Source: Chitinophaga silvisoli (GTDB lineage: Bacteria; Bacteroidota; Bacteroidia; Chitinophagales; Chitinophagaceae). From it: a DNA stretch of 64,000 nucleotides. Under the pieces are notes generated by a model that saw nothing but the letters and a program-made list of their open reading frames with translations, was not told the origin of the DNA and made no database searches. Both the position numbers and the translations under genes were made by a program. Shown here piece after piece: positions 40,442-50,257 of this stretch. The number at the start of each line of letters is the position of its first letter. The stretch's first letter is position 1. Location of the stretch: the NCBI RefSeq assembly GCF_003412465.1, contig NZ_QTJV01000018.1, positions 1 to 64,000 of the forward strand. Direction: 5' to 3'.

Positions 40442-43400
40442 CTGAAAAAGGTACGTAAAATAATCACGATTGTTCTCCTGAGTATACTGGGTTTGGCTAT
40501 CCTTCTGGGTATCCTTGTCAACATCCCTGCAGTGCAGAATTTCCTTGTTCAGCAAGCTATCACCCGCCTCTCGCATCAGCTGAAAACGAGAGTAGACCTC
40601 AGGCATGTTGATATCCGTCTCTTCAATAGCCTTCGTCTCGAAGGGCTCTATGTGGAAGACAGGAATAAAGACACCCTGCTGTATGCAGGAACTGCCCAGG
40701 TTAAGATCACCGATTGGTTTTTCTTCCAGGATAAGCCTGTACTCAAGTACATCGGCCTCGATAATGCCACCATCAACCTGGTACGTACCCGCAAAGATTC
40801 TCTCTGGAACTATTCTTTCATCGTCGATGCATTCAGCAGTGCGCCGGATACTTCGAAAACTAAGAAGCCTTCAGGCGGCGTATCGCTGGATCTTCGTAAA
40901 GTAGACCTTACCCATGTGAGGATTAACCAGATAGACCAGTGGGTGGGTGAAGACTACTATGTATCAGCGAAGCAGATTTACCTGGATGCCAAGAATCTCG
41001 ACCTGCAGCAGCACAATATTGACATACAGGAACTGAAGCTGGATAAGCCTTCGTTTATCATATCCAGTTATAAGTCATCCCCACTCCGTCACAAACGCCC
41101 GAAAGCGGAAAAGGAAGAGCTGGCAGACACCAGTGCCATTCCTGCACTTCGCTGGAATAGTGCCAACTGGAAACTGCTGGTGAAGGAAGTCTCGATCAAA
41201 GACGGCCTCTTTGGTGTAGACGACCCGGATGATACCACTGCTGTAACAGCCGGTTACTTTGCCCCCAATCACATCCGCTTCCAGAAAATAAACCTGCAGC
41301 TGACCAATACGACTTTGGTAAAAGACAGTATCCTGGGCGACCTGACCTTCAGTACGAAAGAGCGCAGCGGGTTTGAAGTGAAGAAACTCAGTGCCCGGTT
41401 CAAGATGTCGCCCGTGGAAATGGAGTTCTCCCACATGGACCTCCTCACGAACAACAGCCATCTCCGGGATTACTATACCATGCAATATGCCGATATCAGT
41501 GATATGAACGATTATATCAACCTGGTATTCATGCGTGCACATATTGTAAACAGTAAATTATCTTCTGACGATATTGCTTTCTTTGCGCCGGAACTGGCCG
41601 ACTGGAAAAAGGTGGTCACCCTCTCTGGTGATGCCCGCGGACCGGTTTCTAACTTGAAAGCCAACAATATAGAGCTCTCCGATAATAGTGGTACCCATCT
41701 GAAAGGTGGGGTGGAAATGCGCGGATTGCCGGATATCGATGAAACCTTCATAGATTTCCGTGCGGATGAACTCACCACGAATGGCAGCGAGATCCTGAGC
41801 ATTGCTCCTTCCCTGCGCGATGTGGATCCATTACGGATAGACAGGCTGACGAACATCCTGTTCCAGGGAAGTTTCACAGGGTTTATTAATGACTTCGTGG
41901 CCTATGGTAAGTTCCAGACCAACCTGGGCAACCTGAACTCTGACTTAAACTTTAAGACCAGTAAGGATGTGCCGGTATATTCCGGTAGTCTGACGACAAA
42001 TGATTTCAACGTAGGTACCCTGCTGGATGTGCCGCAGCTCTCTACCGTATCGCTGAGTGCCAAGGTAAACGGAGCCGGTTTCAACTTTAAAACACTGAAT
42101 GCGACAGTAGATGCAGATGTACAAAAGATCACGCTCTACGATTACAGCTATACCAATATCAGGACGAAGGGTGAGATGAACCGGAAGTTCTTCAATGGTT
42201 CCCTCACGGTGGCGGATCCGAACCTGGACATGGACTTTGCCGGTACGATTGACTTCAATACCCCTGTACCTGTGTTCCGCTTTGACTCCGATATCCGCCA
42301 CAGTAACCTGAAGGCGATGCGCCTGACGGATGATTCGCTCACTTTCCAGGCAAAAATGGACCTGAACTTTGCCGGTAGTAATATCGATAACTTCGATGGT
42401 TCTGCCCGCGTATACGACGTATCGCTCTACCGTAAGCTGCACAGACTGGAATTTGACTCCCTGAATGTATCCACCCATTTTGAGAATAACACCAAGGTGC
42501 TGGCGATAAAGGGTAGTGAGATCAGCGGGTTTGTGAAAGGGAACTACAGTTTTATGGACCTGCCGGATGCCTTCAAGCTTTTGCTCAATAAGTATTATCC
42601 CAGCTATTTTCCCACTGCACCTACCAAGGAGATCAAACAGGACTTTTCTTTCGCCTTCCAGATGGGGGAAGTGGATAAGCTGATCAGGGGCTTCACGGAT
42701 AAAGTGACAGGCTTTGACCAGTCTAAAATAGACGGCTCCCTGAATACGGTGAATGGTAACCTGGCCCTGAATGTATTTGTGCCACAGGCAGGATACGGGG
42801 GCTATACAGTGAACGACCTGCAACTGAAGAGTTCCGGTACATTTAACAAGATTGACATCAGTACAAGTATAGGCAGGGTGAGCAGCGGGGATAAGGTGAT
42901 CCTGCAGAATCCGCTCATCCTGGCCAGCTCAGGCAGGGATACTTCTTACCTGAAGGTGGACCTGCAGGCACAGGATACCTCCTCACTGGATGGTTTCTAT
43001 GCCAGGGTGGTCACCGTGCAGGATGGCGTGAAGGTCAGTTTCCTGAACAGCGCCTTTACCGTGAATGAGAGGCAGTGGAATGTGACTCCGGGCAATGAAA
43101 TCTACTGGAGTAAGGACTTCCTTACAGTACATAACCTGAAGGTGACGCGCAACGAACAGAGTGTAACTGTAGAAACAAATGAATACAACCCGGATGAGTC
43201 TACGTTTATGATCACCCTCAAAAACCTGAACCTTGCGGATGTGATTCCTGCACAGCTGACACCCATGCGTATAGAGGGTATGGCCGATGGGAAGATCCTG
43301 ATCATGGACCCTATGCGGAACCTGGATGTGGATGCAGACATTACGACAAAAGAACTGCGACTGGATAATGACTCTATCGGCCTTGTATCTTTTGTAGGCG

Positions 43401-45247
43401 GTTATAGCCAGGGCACCGGGCAGGCGACTTTTGAGGTACATAGTGACAATGCAGGCAAGAACCTGGATGCAAAAGGCAGCGTAGGACTGACCAGGGAAAA
43501 TAAAAACCTGGATGGTGTCATTAACCTGAAGGGCGTGGACCTTGTACTGATAGACAGGTTTGTAAAAGACTATGTAACAGACCTGAAAGGACAGGTGAGC
43601 GGCTCCATCAATGTAGGCGGCACTACGGATCTGCCATCAGTAAAGGGGAACCTGAAAGTGGATAGTGCAAAAGTAAGGGTGCTGTACCTGGGTACGAATT
43701 ATACCATTCCAAAACTGAATATCAATATAGACGATAACCTCATTGAATTTGGCAACTTCTCCATTATCGATAAGAATGGAAGTAAGGCAACTGGTAGTGG
43801 CTACATTTCCCACGACCATTTCAATAAGCTGAACTTCGACTTTGATGTGACAGCGAGGAACTTTGTGTTCCTGGGTACGGGGCCGGCGGATAGTGATCTC
43901 TTTTACGGGGATGTGATTGCGGATGGTAAGGTATACTTCCAGGGGCCGATGGAAGATATGCTCCTGAAGGTGCAGGCAAGGCCGGACAGGGGTACACACT
44001 TTTACCTGCCGCTGTCGGACAGTAAGGATATCGGGAAGTCGGACTACATTACCTTCAAGACCTATGGTACGGAAATGAAGGAGGAGAAGAAAAAGAAAAA
44101 GGACAATGTGAAGCTGAATGTAAAACTGGATATTTCCGCAACTCCTGATGCACAGATTGATGTGATTATGGATGCGGCTTCGGGGGATATGATTTCTGCG
44201 AATGGTACCGGTAATCTTCAGATCAATGTGAACCTGGATGGCGACTTTACCATGTTTGGGAACTATGAGATTAACCTGGGTAGTTACAACTTCACATTAC
44301 AAAGACTGACCAGCTGGAAGTTTGATATAGACAAGAGCAGTTCCATTACCTGGAACGGGGATCCGCAGGCAGCGAAGGTGGATATTCATGCGAAATATTC
44401 CCTGCCGAAGGTGAGTTTGTACAACCTGGTAGGTACGGCATCGACAGCCACTGATAAACTGGCTACGCGTACGGAGAGAGTGGACATCCTTATTAACCTG
44501 AGAGGGGAACTGATGAAGCCGGATATTTCTTATGAGATCAATTTGCCGGAGGTAGGTTCACTGGCTTATGAGAGTGGAGTGGCGGCAAAACTGAAAGAGA
44601 TTAACCAGGACCAGAATAAGGCATTGCAACAGATGGCGGGTTTGCTGCTGTTTAACCAGTTCCTGCCGGAGGATCCGAATGCGGCGGGTGCGAATGTAGC
44701 GATAACGGGTAAGAATAGTGTGGGGCAGGCATTGAGTGCGCAGGCGCAGGCGATTTTGAATAATATTACGGGGGCCCTGCTTAAGAACAGTGGTATTGGG
44801 GTGAATGTGAACTATAGAGCTTATAATATTGGTAACCAGGATAATACAGCGATGGATAGGAACCAGGTGAGTGCGGGTATAACGAGTAACTTCTATAATA
44901 ATAGGGTAAGGTTGTATGTGGGGGGTGATTATGACTGGGGGAAGGCTTCAACTTCGGCCAATACGAACCGCCTGGCGGGTGACTTCAGGGCGGAGTATTT
45001 GCTGACACCGGAGGGCAGGCTGCGTATCAATGCATTTAGTAAATCGGATTATGATGTTTATAATTTGGTGAACAGGAATAAGGCGGGTTTGGGTATTTCT
45101 TATGTACGTGAGTATAATAAGTTCACGGAGCTGTTTAATGAGCGGGCGAGGAGAAGGATGATAGATAGTGCCAGGAGGGCTGAGCTGATCAGGCAGGAGG
45201 AGAAGGATTCTTCGATTGTGAAGCCGGCGACGGATACATTGCATTAA
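40442..45247 (+). CDS. tamB: TamB-like translocation and assembly module protein (DUF490)
   Basis: About 1601 residues spanning the periplasm, helping to insert outer-membrane proteins or move lipids. An N-terminal anchor is followed by long beta-rich repeats of AsmA/TamB type (SLRLEGLYVEDRNKDTLLYAGTAQV... TNLGNLNSDLNF...), and the C-terminal DUF490 domain has LQINVNLDGDFTMFGNYEINLGSYNF and YEINLPEVG. The frame has no ATG near its start; TTG at 40493 would cut the anchor in half. Reading from CTG at 40442 gives MKKVRKIITIVLLSILGLAI, a normal anchor, 19 nt after a -7 box. An ATT start at 40433 is the alternative. No TamA gene is adjacent. Confidence 0.88.
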   Translation: MKKVRKIITIVLLSILGLAILLGILVNIPAVQNFLVQQAITRLSHQLKTRVDLRHVDIRLFNSLRLEGLYVEDRNKDTLLYAGTAQVKITDWFFFQDKPVLKYIGLDNATINLVRTRKDSLWNYSFIVDAFSSAPDTSKTKKPSGGVSLDLRKVDLTHVRINQIDQWVGEDYYVSAKQIYLDAKNLDLQQHNIDIQELKLDKPSFIISSYKSSPLRHKRPKAEKEELADTSAIPALRWNSANWKLLVKEVSIKDGLFGVDDPDDTTAVTAGYFAPNHIRFQKINLQLTNTTLVKDSILGDLTFSTKERSGFEVKKLSARFKMSPVEMEFSHMDLLTNNSHLRDYYTMQYADISDMNDYINLVFMRAHIVNSKLSSDDIAFFAPELADWKKVVTLSGDARGPVSNLKANNIELSDNSGTHLKGGVEMRGLPDIDETFIDFRADELTTNGSEILSIAPSLRDVDPLRIDRLTNILFQGSFTGFINDFVAYGKFQTNLGNLNSDLNFKTSKDVPVYSGSLTTNDFNVGTLLDVPQLSTVSLSAKVNGAGFNFKTLNATVDADVQKITLYDYSYTNIRTKGEMNRKFFNGSLTVADPNLDMDFAGTIDFNTPVPVFRFDSDIRHSNLKAMRLTDDSLTFQAKMDLNFAGSNIDNFDGSARVYDVSLYRKLHRLEFDSLNVSTHFENNTKVLAIKGSEISGFVKGNYSFMDLPDAFKLLLNKYYPSYFPTAPTKEIKQDFSFAFQMGEVDKLIRGFTDKVTGFDQSKIDGSLNTVNGNLALNVFVPQAGYGGYTVNDLQLKSSGTFNKIDISTSIGRVSSGDKVILQNPLILASSGRDTSYLKVDLQAQDTSSLDGFYARVVTVQDGVKVSFLNSAFTVNERQWNVTPGNEIYWSKDFLTVHNLKVTRNEQSVTVETNEYNPDESTFMITLKNLNLADVIPAQLTPMRIEGMADGKILIMDPMRNLDVDADITTKELRLDNDSIGLVSFVGGYSQGTGQATFEVHSDNAGKNLDAKGSVGLTRENKNLDGVINLKGVDLVLIDRFVKDYVTDLKGQVSGSINVGGTTDLPSVKGNLKVDSAKVRVLYLGTNYTIPKLNINIDDNLIEFGNFSIIDKNGSKATGSGYISHDHFNKLNFDFDVTARNFVFLGTGPADSDLFYGDVIADGKVYFQGPMEDMLLKVQARPDRGTHFYLPLSDSKDIGKSDYITFKTYGTEMKEEKKKKKDNVKLNVKLDISATPDAQIDVIMDAASGDMISANGTGNLQINVNLDGDFTMFGNYEINLGSYNFTLQRLTSWKFDIDKSSSITWNGDPQAAKVDIHAKYSLPKVSLYNLVGTASTATDKLATRTERVDILINLRGELMKPDISYEINLPEVGSLAYESGVAAKLKEINQDQNKALQQMAGLLLFNQFLPEDPNAAGANVAITGKNSVGQALSAQAQAILNNITGALLKNSGIGVNVNYRAYNIGNQDNTAMDRNQVSAGITSNFYNNRVRLYVGGDYDWGKASTSANTNRLAGDFRAEYLLTPEGRLRINAFSKSDYDVYNLVNRNKAGLGISYVREYNKFTELFNERARRRMIDSARRAELIRQEEKDSSIVKPATDTLH

Positions 45248-45286
45248 AAATAAAATATTGCTTAATACTAAAACATAGCATTAAAA

Positions 45287-45320
45287 CTAAAGGCCCTGGT
45301 TATTAGCCAGGGCCTTTTAG
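45287..45320. terminator. Bidirectional terminator between tamB and ribBA
   Basis: A GC-rich 8-bp stem GGCCCTGG / CCAGGGCC extends with AAA/TTT pairs and a 7-nt loop, giving T-runs for both strands. It lies between convergent stops. Confidence 0.85.
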
Positions 45321-45324
45321 TTGC

Positions 45325-46527
45325 TTATCCTTTCAGGATCTCATGACCCATTTTATCTCTCTTTGTTCTGAGGTACACTTCATTATGTGGATTTGGATGA
45401 ATTTCAATCGGCACGTTTTCCACCACTTCCAATCCATAACCTTTCATCCCTGCCCTCTTCTTGGGATTATTGGAAATCAACCTCATCTTGGTAATGTCCA
45501 GGTGTCTCAGGATCTGGGCCCCTACGCCATAATCTCTTTCATCCATCTGGAAACCTAATTCCAGGTTTGCTTCGACGGTATCTCTCCCCTCTTCCTGTAG
45601 TTTATAAGCTTTCAGTTTATTGAGCAGGCCGATACCTCTGCCTTCCTGGTTCATATATAATATAAGGCCTTTCCCTTCTGCTTCCACCATTTGCATGGCT
45701 TTGTGTAACTGTGGTCCGCAATCGCATCTGAGGCTATGCAGGATATCACCTGTTACGCAGGAGGAGTGGATTCTTACCAGTACTGGTTCACCTTTTTCCC
45801 AGGTACCTTTTTTCAGTGCCATATGGGTTTCGCCTGAATTCAGTTGCTTAAACGCAATCAGTTCAAAATCACCATATTCAGTAGGCATTTGCACTCTTAC
45901 CTGCTCTTCGATCAGGGATTCTTTTGCCAGTCTGTACTCGATCAGATCTTTGATAGAGATCAGTTTCAGGTCAAACTTAATAGCAATTTCTTTCAGTTCG
46001 GGCAGTCTGGCCATAGAGCCATCTTCGTTCATGATTTCAACCAGCACACCGGCGGGTTCAAATCCAGCCAGGCGGGCGAGATCGATAGTAGCTTCGGTAT
46101 GCCCTGTACGGCGCAATACGCCCCCTTTTTTTGCTTTCAGGGGGAAGATATGGCCAGGCTTACCTAATTCTTCGGGGTGGATATTGGGATCGATTAAGGC
46201 TTGTACAGTTTTTGCCCTGTCGTGTGCAGAGATGCCGGTGGTACAACCATGGCCCAGTAAATCTACAGAGACAGTAAATGGTGTTTGGTGTAAAGCGGTA
46301 TTATCGCGCACCATCATTTCGAGTCCGAGCTCTTCGCATCTTTCCTCAATCAGGGGTGCACATATTAATCCACGGCCGTGACGGCTCATAAAGTTGATAA
46401 TCTCCGGGGTGACATTTCTCGCAGCTGTGATGAAATCGCCCTCATTCTCCCTATCCTCGTCGTCTACTACTATGACCAGTTTACCCTTCTTTATATCTTC
46501 TATGGCTGATTCTATTGTATCTAACAT
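45325..46527 (-). CDS. ribBA: Bifunctional 3,4-dihydroxy-2-butanone-4-phosphate synthase / GTP cyclohydrolase II
   Basis: Catalyses the two entry steps of riboflavin synthesis. The N-terminal half is RibB (VDDEDRENEGDFITAA; later FPLKAKKGGVLRRTGHTEA). The C-terminal half is RibA, with the zinc cluster SSCVTGDILHSLRCDCGPQL and YMNQEGRGIGLLNKLKAY. It has about 400 residues, normal for the fusion. The open frame reaches a TTG at 46620, but I choose the ATG at 46527 because MLDTIESAI is the family start and a perfect -7 box (46558-46551) lies between. No FMN riboswitch is visible in the short leader. Confidence 0.95.
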   Translation of the reverse strand: MLDTIESAIEDIKKGKLVIVVDDEDRENEGDFITAARNVTPEIINFMSRHGRGLICAPLIEERCEELGLEMMVRDNTALHQTPFTVSVDLLGHGCTTGISAHDRAKTVQALIDPNIHPEELGKPGHIFPLKAKKGGVLRRTGHTEATIDLARLAGFEPAGVLVEIMNEDGSMARLPELKEIAIKFDLKLISIKDLIEYRLAKESLIEEQVRVQMPTEYGDFELIAFKQLNSGETHMALKKGTWEKGEPVLVRIHSSCVTGDILHSLRCDCGPQLHKAMQMVEAEGKGLILYMNQEGRGIGLLNKLKAYKLQEEGRDTVEANLELGFQMDERDYGVGAQILRHLDITKMRLISNNPKKRAGMKGYGLEVVENVPIEIHPNPHNEVYLRTKRDKMGHEILKG

Positions 46528-46550
46528 ATCACTGTTGTTATATTGATTAG

Positions 46551-46558
46551 CAAAGTTA
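46551..46558 (-). promoter_or_regulatory. -7 box (TAACTTTG) of ribBA
   Basis: A perfect TAnnTTTG on the minus strand, ending 23 nt before the ATG at 46527. It rules out the upstream in-frame TTG as the start. Confidence 0.6.
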
Positions 46559-46962
46559 GGGTAAAAAGACGCAGGAATCGTTGGACTAATCCCGGATTTT
46601 ACGCCCTTTTGACAGGACAAAAAATCACCTTGTTAAGGTGTTGTAAAGCACTAATTCTTCATTTGGGGTTCAAACACACTGCCATCCATTCATTCCCTGC
46701 AAGCCGGCATCACATATAAAAAATAAACATATAAACATTTGAGCTAAACCTAATATAAAAACAGTCCTTGCCTGGCAGAGATTTAAGTATTTGAACATTT
46801 TATTATTCGAAATATTAGAATTTCTACCCCTATTAGTTGAACAAACTCGATTTAAAGGCTGTTTTCCCATATAGTTTCGAATTAACCTAGCGATCTACTC
46901 ATCTTTTTAATATGGCTTAACAATTTGTTAATTTGAAGTTAAAATTACTACGTATTTTTTTT

Positions 46963-46971
46963 TAACCTTTG
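46963..46971 (+). promoter_or_regulatory. Probable -7 box (TAACCTTTG) of the Oar-like receptor
   Basis: A 9-nt TAnnnTTTG variant after a nine-T run, 29 nt before the ATG at 47001. TTTG at 46932-46935 is a possible -33 element, though the spacing (27 nt) is long. Confidence 0.4.
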
Positions 46972-47000
46972 CGCTCTAAATAAAATCAAACTGCTCAAAT

Positions 47001-50000
47001 ATGGGATGTAAAAAACTACTGTTAACATTCATTGTCTTGCTTAGCGTTTGCTACTCTTTCGCTCAGGTAACAACAAGTGCTGTTACCGGTCTGGTGAAGG
47101 ATGCAAAGGGGGAAGGGCTGATTGGGGCCACAGTTAAAGCCGTTCACGTTCCAACGGGAACAGTTTACGGTACCACAACACAGGAGGGAGGTCGTTACAC
47201 AATCCCTAATATGAAAGTAGGTGGACCTTACACCATCACAATTACCTATGTAGGTTACCAGGAACAAAACTTCAGGGACCTGTATCTGAGCCTGGGTACT
47301 GCATTGACCCAAAACGTAAAACTGGAAGATGGCAGCAAATCGCTGAACGAAGTAACTATTACCGGTCAGAGAAGCAGCATCATCAGCTCAAACCGTACTG
47401 GCACACAGACCAACATCAGCCAGCGCCAGCTGACTGAGTTGCCAACTGTAGGCCGTAGCATCCAGGATTTTGCCCGTCTGACTCCGCAGGCGGTAGCTAC
47501 TTACAGCAGCTCGAATGGTAGTCCGCTGGGGATCTCTTTCGCAGGTCAGAGCAACAAATTCAACCAATTCACTGTAGATGGTGCGAGTGCAAATGACGTA
47601 TTCGGTCTGACTGCTACAGGTACAAACGGTGGTCAGGCAAACGTAAACGCTGTGCCACTGGAATCTGTACAGGAAGTACAGGTTGTATTGTCGCCATACG
47701 ATGTTACCCAGAGTAACTTCACTGGTGGTGGTATCAATGCTGTTACTAAATCGGGTACTAACCAGTTCCATGGTTCTGCTTATTTCCTGAACCAGAATCA
47801 GGGTTTTGTAGGTAAGCATGTACAGAGCGAGGCAAAATATCCTAATTATAATAATACTACATGGGGTGCCAGCTTAGGTGGGCCACTCGTGAAAAATAAA
47901 GCTTTCTTCTTTGTAAACGCTGAAAGGAACGATTACAAAACTCCACTGGGTTACAACCCTGCGGATGCTGGTTCCGGTTCCAAATTCAGCACAGCAAGAC
48001 TGGATTCTATCCGTAACTATGTGAACAGCACTTACGGTTTCGATCCGGGAAGTTACACTGATATCAGTTCCAAAGGTTATGCGACTTCTGTTTTCGCACG
48101 TATCGACTGGAACATCAGTGACAAGCACAAGCTGACCCTGCGTCATAGCTATGTAGATGGTAGCAACTACGTGATTTCCCGTAGCACCACTACTATGACT
48201 TTTGGTAACAGCGGTTACTACATGCTCAGCACAACTAACTCTTCTGTAGCTGAACTGAACAGTAACTTTAATGCAACTACTTCTAACGTACTGCGTGTTA
48301 CTTACAACCGCATCCGCGACAGACGTAATACTGCTGCTTTCCCTTCTATTTATATCCAGGAAGGTGGTCTGAACTACAACGTAGGTTCCGATTACTCTTC
48401 TGCGCGTAACTCACTGGGTCAGGACAACTTCACTATCGTGGACAACCTGACTCTCCAGAAGAAGAAACACACCCTGACCTTTGGTACTGACAACCAGTTC
48501 TTCAACACGAACAACGTGTTCCTGCAGTACTACTATGGTTACTATACTTACAAGAGCCTGAGCTCTTTCCTGGCTAACTCTGCTGCTCCATCATCATATG
48601 GTATCAGCTATTCCGCTAAAGGTGGTGATGACGTAGCTCCAGGTAAGATCCATGCAGGTCAGTTCAGCTTATATGGCCAGGATGTATGGGATATCAATGA
48701 CAGGTTCAGACTGACTTATGGTGTTCGTATCGATCTGCCTGTTTTCTTCAACAAACCTGATGCAAATACCGGGTTCAACGCTTCTGACCTGGCTGCTAAA
48801 TACAGCGTTCAGAATAATGTGGTTCCTAAATCCAAACTGCTGTTCGCACCCAGAGTTGCCTTCAACTACGATGTTAATGGCGATGGTACGACCCAGCTGA
48901 GAGGTGGTGTTGGTCTGTTCACTGGTCGTGTACCACTGGTATGGATCTCTAACGCTTACTCCAACACAGGGGTAGCATTCACTAAATTCTCTGGAACTCC
49001 TGATGCTTCAGTGCGTTTCAACTACAATCCTAATGATACACACCTGGGTGCTTATATCCCAACTACTGCAGCAGCTCCAACTGAGGTTGACGTAACTGAC
49101 AAGAACTTCAAATATCCACAGGTACTGCGTGGTAACCTGGCTATCGACCAGAAACTGCCATGGTGGGGTCTGATTGGTACTATTGAAGGTTTGTATACAA
49201 AGACTATCAATAACATTGCTTACAAAAACCTCAATGTAGGTGACCAGGCCGGTACTGTTGCTGTAGGTAACGAAACACGTCCATGGTACAATTTCAAACG
49301 TGCCAACACATCTTATACTGATGTGATCTACCTGACTAACACCAGCAAGGGTTATGCATATAACTTCACTTTCCAGATTCAGAAACCGCTGGATCACGGA
49401 TGGGCTGGTAGCGTCGCGTATACTTATGGTAAATCTACCTCTGTAAACGACGGTACTTCTTCTACTGCTTATTCTAACTGGCGTTTTGCTTACAACCAGA
49501 ATGGTCTGAATAATGTAGATATCGCGCGTGCTAACTACGATCCAGGTCACCGTGTGGTTGCTTATGGAAGCAAGACTTTCCGTTATGCCAAGAACCACAT
49601 GTCTACTACCATCGGCCTGGTTTACCAGGGGTACACTGGTCAGCGTTATTCATTCCTGTATAACTACAACCTGACAGGTGATGATGCTTCCGGTAAAACT
49701 GGTTCTGCGAGCTTAGCTTACCTGCCTACAGATGCCAGTCAGTTCACTAACCTGACACTGTCAAACGGTACTGTAGTAACTCCTGATCAGCAGCTGGCTG
49801 ACTTCAAGGATTTTGCTTCTCATAACAAATACCTGCAGGATAACCTGGGTAAGAGCACAGTACGTAACGGTGCAAGAATGCCATGGGAAAGTCACTTCGA
49901 CCTGAAAATCGCACAGGACTTCATCCTGAAAAATACACACAGACTGGAAGTTGGTTTCGACGTGCTGAACGTTGCTAACCTGCTGAACCGTAACTGGGGT

Positions 50001-50183
50001 TGGTCTTACTACCTGAGCAACCAGTCTCTGTCCCTGTTCAACATCGTATCTCAGACGCAGACACCAACGTTCAACTTTGATAAGACAAAGATGAACAACA
50101 TCAATGGTATTCTGAGACCATACACAGTGAGTGACTACCTGTCACGCTGGAGAGGTCAGTTGAGCGTTCGCTACAACTTCTAA
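47001..50183 (+). CDS. Oar-like TonB-dependent receptor
   Basis: A 1060-residue outer-membrane protein with signal peptide (CKKLLLTFIVLLSVCYSFAQ) and a carboxypeptidase-regulatory-like domain ~25-112 (GLVKDAKGEGLIGATVKAVHVPTG). The plug at ~125-255 has GRSIQDFARLTPQA, FTVDGASANDVFGLTATGTN and VQEVQVVLSPYDVTQSNFTGGGINAVTKSGTN, as in the Oar family of Myxococcus and Bacteroidota. A large barrel ends WRGQLSVRYNF. Codon choice (AAC, GGT, CGT, CTG, TTC) is much more biased than in its neighbours, a sign of high expression. There is no SusD gene. Oar-type receptors are linked to protein or signal transport; the substrate here is unknown. Confidence 0.93.
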   Translation: MGCKKLLLTFIVLLSVCYSFAQVTTSAVTGLVKDAKGEGLIGATVKAVHVPTGTVYGTTTQEGGRYTIPNMKVGGPYTITITYVGYQEQNFRDLYLSLGTALTQNVKLEDGSKSLNEVTITGQRSSIISSNRTGTQTNISQRQLTELPTVGRSIQDFARLTPQAVATYSSSNGSPLGISFAGQSNKFNQFTVDGASANDVFGLTATGTNGGQANVNAVPLESVQEVQVVLSPYDVTQSNFTGGGINAVTKSGTNQFHGSAYFLNQNQGFVGKHVQSEAKYPNYNNTTWGASLGGPLVKNKAFFFVNAERNDYKTPLGYNPADAGSGSKFSTARLDSIRNYVNSTYGFDPGSYTDISSKGYATSVFARIDWNISDKHKLTLRHSYVDGSNYVISRSTTTMTFGNSGYYMLSTTNSSVAELNSNFNATTSNVLRVTYNRIRDRRNTAAFPSIYIQEGGLNYNVGSDYSSARNSLGQDNFTIVDNLTLQKKKHTLTFGTDNQFFNTNNVFLQYYYGYYTYKSLSSFLANSAAPSSYGISYSAKGGDDVAPGKIHAGQFSLYGQDVWDINDRFRLTYGVRIDLPVFFNKPDANTGFNASDLAAKYSVQNNVVPKSKLLFAPRVAFNYDVNGDGTTQLRGGVGLFTGRVPLVWISNAYSNTGVAFTKFSGTPDASVRFNYNPNDTHLGAYIPTTAAAPTEVDVTDKNFKYPQVLRGNLAIDQKLPWWGLIGTIEGLYTKTINNIAYKNLNVGDQAGTVAVGNETRPWYNFKRANTSYTDVIYLTNTSKGYAYNFTFQIQKPLDHGWAGSVAYTYGKSTSVNDGTSSTAYSNWRFAYNQNGLNNVDIARANYDPGHRVVAYGSKTFRYAKNHMSTTIGLVYQGYTGQRYSFLYNYNLTGDDASGKTGSASLAYLPTDASQFTNLTLSNGTVVTPDQQLADFKDFASHNKYLQDNLGKSTVRNGARMPWESHFDLKIAQDFILKNTHRLEVGFDVLNVANLLNRNWGWSYYLSNQSLSLFNIVSQTQTPTFNFDKTKMNNINGILRPYTVSDYLSRWRGQLSVRYNF

Positions 50184-50206
50184 TCTGGATATCCACAGAT
50201 ACAAGG

Positions 50207-50242
50207 AAACGCTTCGGCTGTGTAAGCCGAAGCGTTTTTTTT
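50207..50242 (+). terminator. Strong intrinsic terminator after the Oar-like receptor
   Basis: A perfect 13-bp stem AAACGCTTCGGCT (50207-50219) / AGCCGAAGCGTTT (50225-50237), 5-nt loop, T-run to 50242. The esterase promoter box begins at 50245, directly after the T-run. Confidence 0.92.
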
Positions 50243-50244
50243 AT

Positions 50245-50252
50245 TATATTTA
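50245..50252 (+). promoter_or_regulatory. -7 box (TATATTTA), leaderless arrangement
   Basis: A one-mismatch TAnnTTTG that ends 5 nt before the esterase ATG at 50258 and follows the terminator T-run by 2 nt. Confidence 0.5.
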
Positions 50253-50257
50253 TAGGG

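Larger units (their letters stand above)
46528..47000. other. 473-bp divergent regulatory region, no gene
   Basis: It contains the ribBA -7 box (46558-46551), a small perfect hairpin CACCTT/AAGGTG at 46626-46640, then ~330 bp of AT-rich DNA with TTCGAA palindromes (near 46808 and 46877) up to the receptor promoter at 46963. Such a long AT-rich leader before a highly expressed outer-membrane gene suggests regulation, but I see no operator that I recognise. Confidence 0.5.

Noticed and set aside
41945..42823. Long open frame (about 290 codons) antisense to the TamB gene
   Set aside because: It has no recognisable domain or signal and lies wholly inside the strongly supported TamB frame; its length is explained by codon bias of the sense strand.
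45620..46381. Plus-strand open frame of about 250 codons opposite ribBA
   Set aside because: ribBA is certain from its motifs; the antisense frame is low-complexity (Ser-rich) and has no homology that I can see.
46528..46560. FMN riboswitch upstream of ribBA
   Set aside because: The leader between the -7 box and the ATG is only about 20 nt, too short for the FMN aptamer, and none of its conserved segments are seen.
47001..50183. SusC/SusD polysaccharide utilisation locus
   Set aside because: None of the three TonB-type receptors has a SusD-like lipoprotein or glycoside hydrolase next to it.
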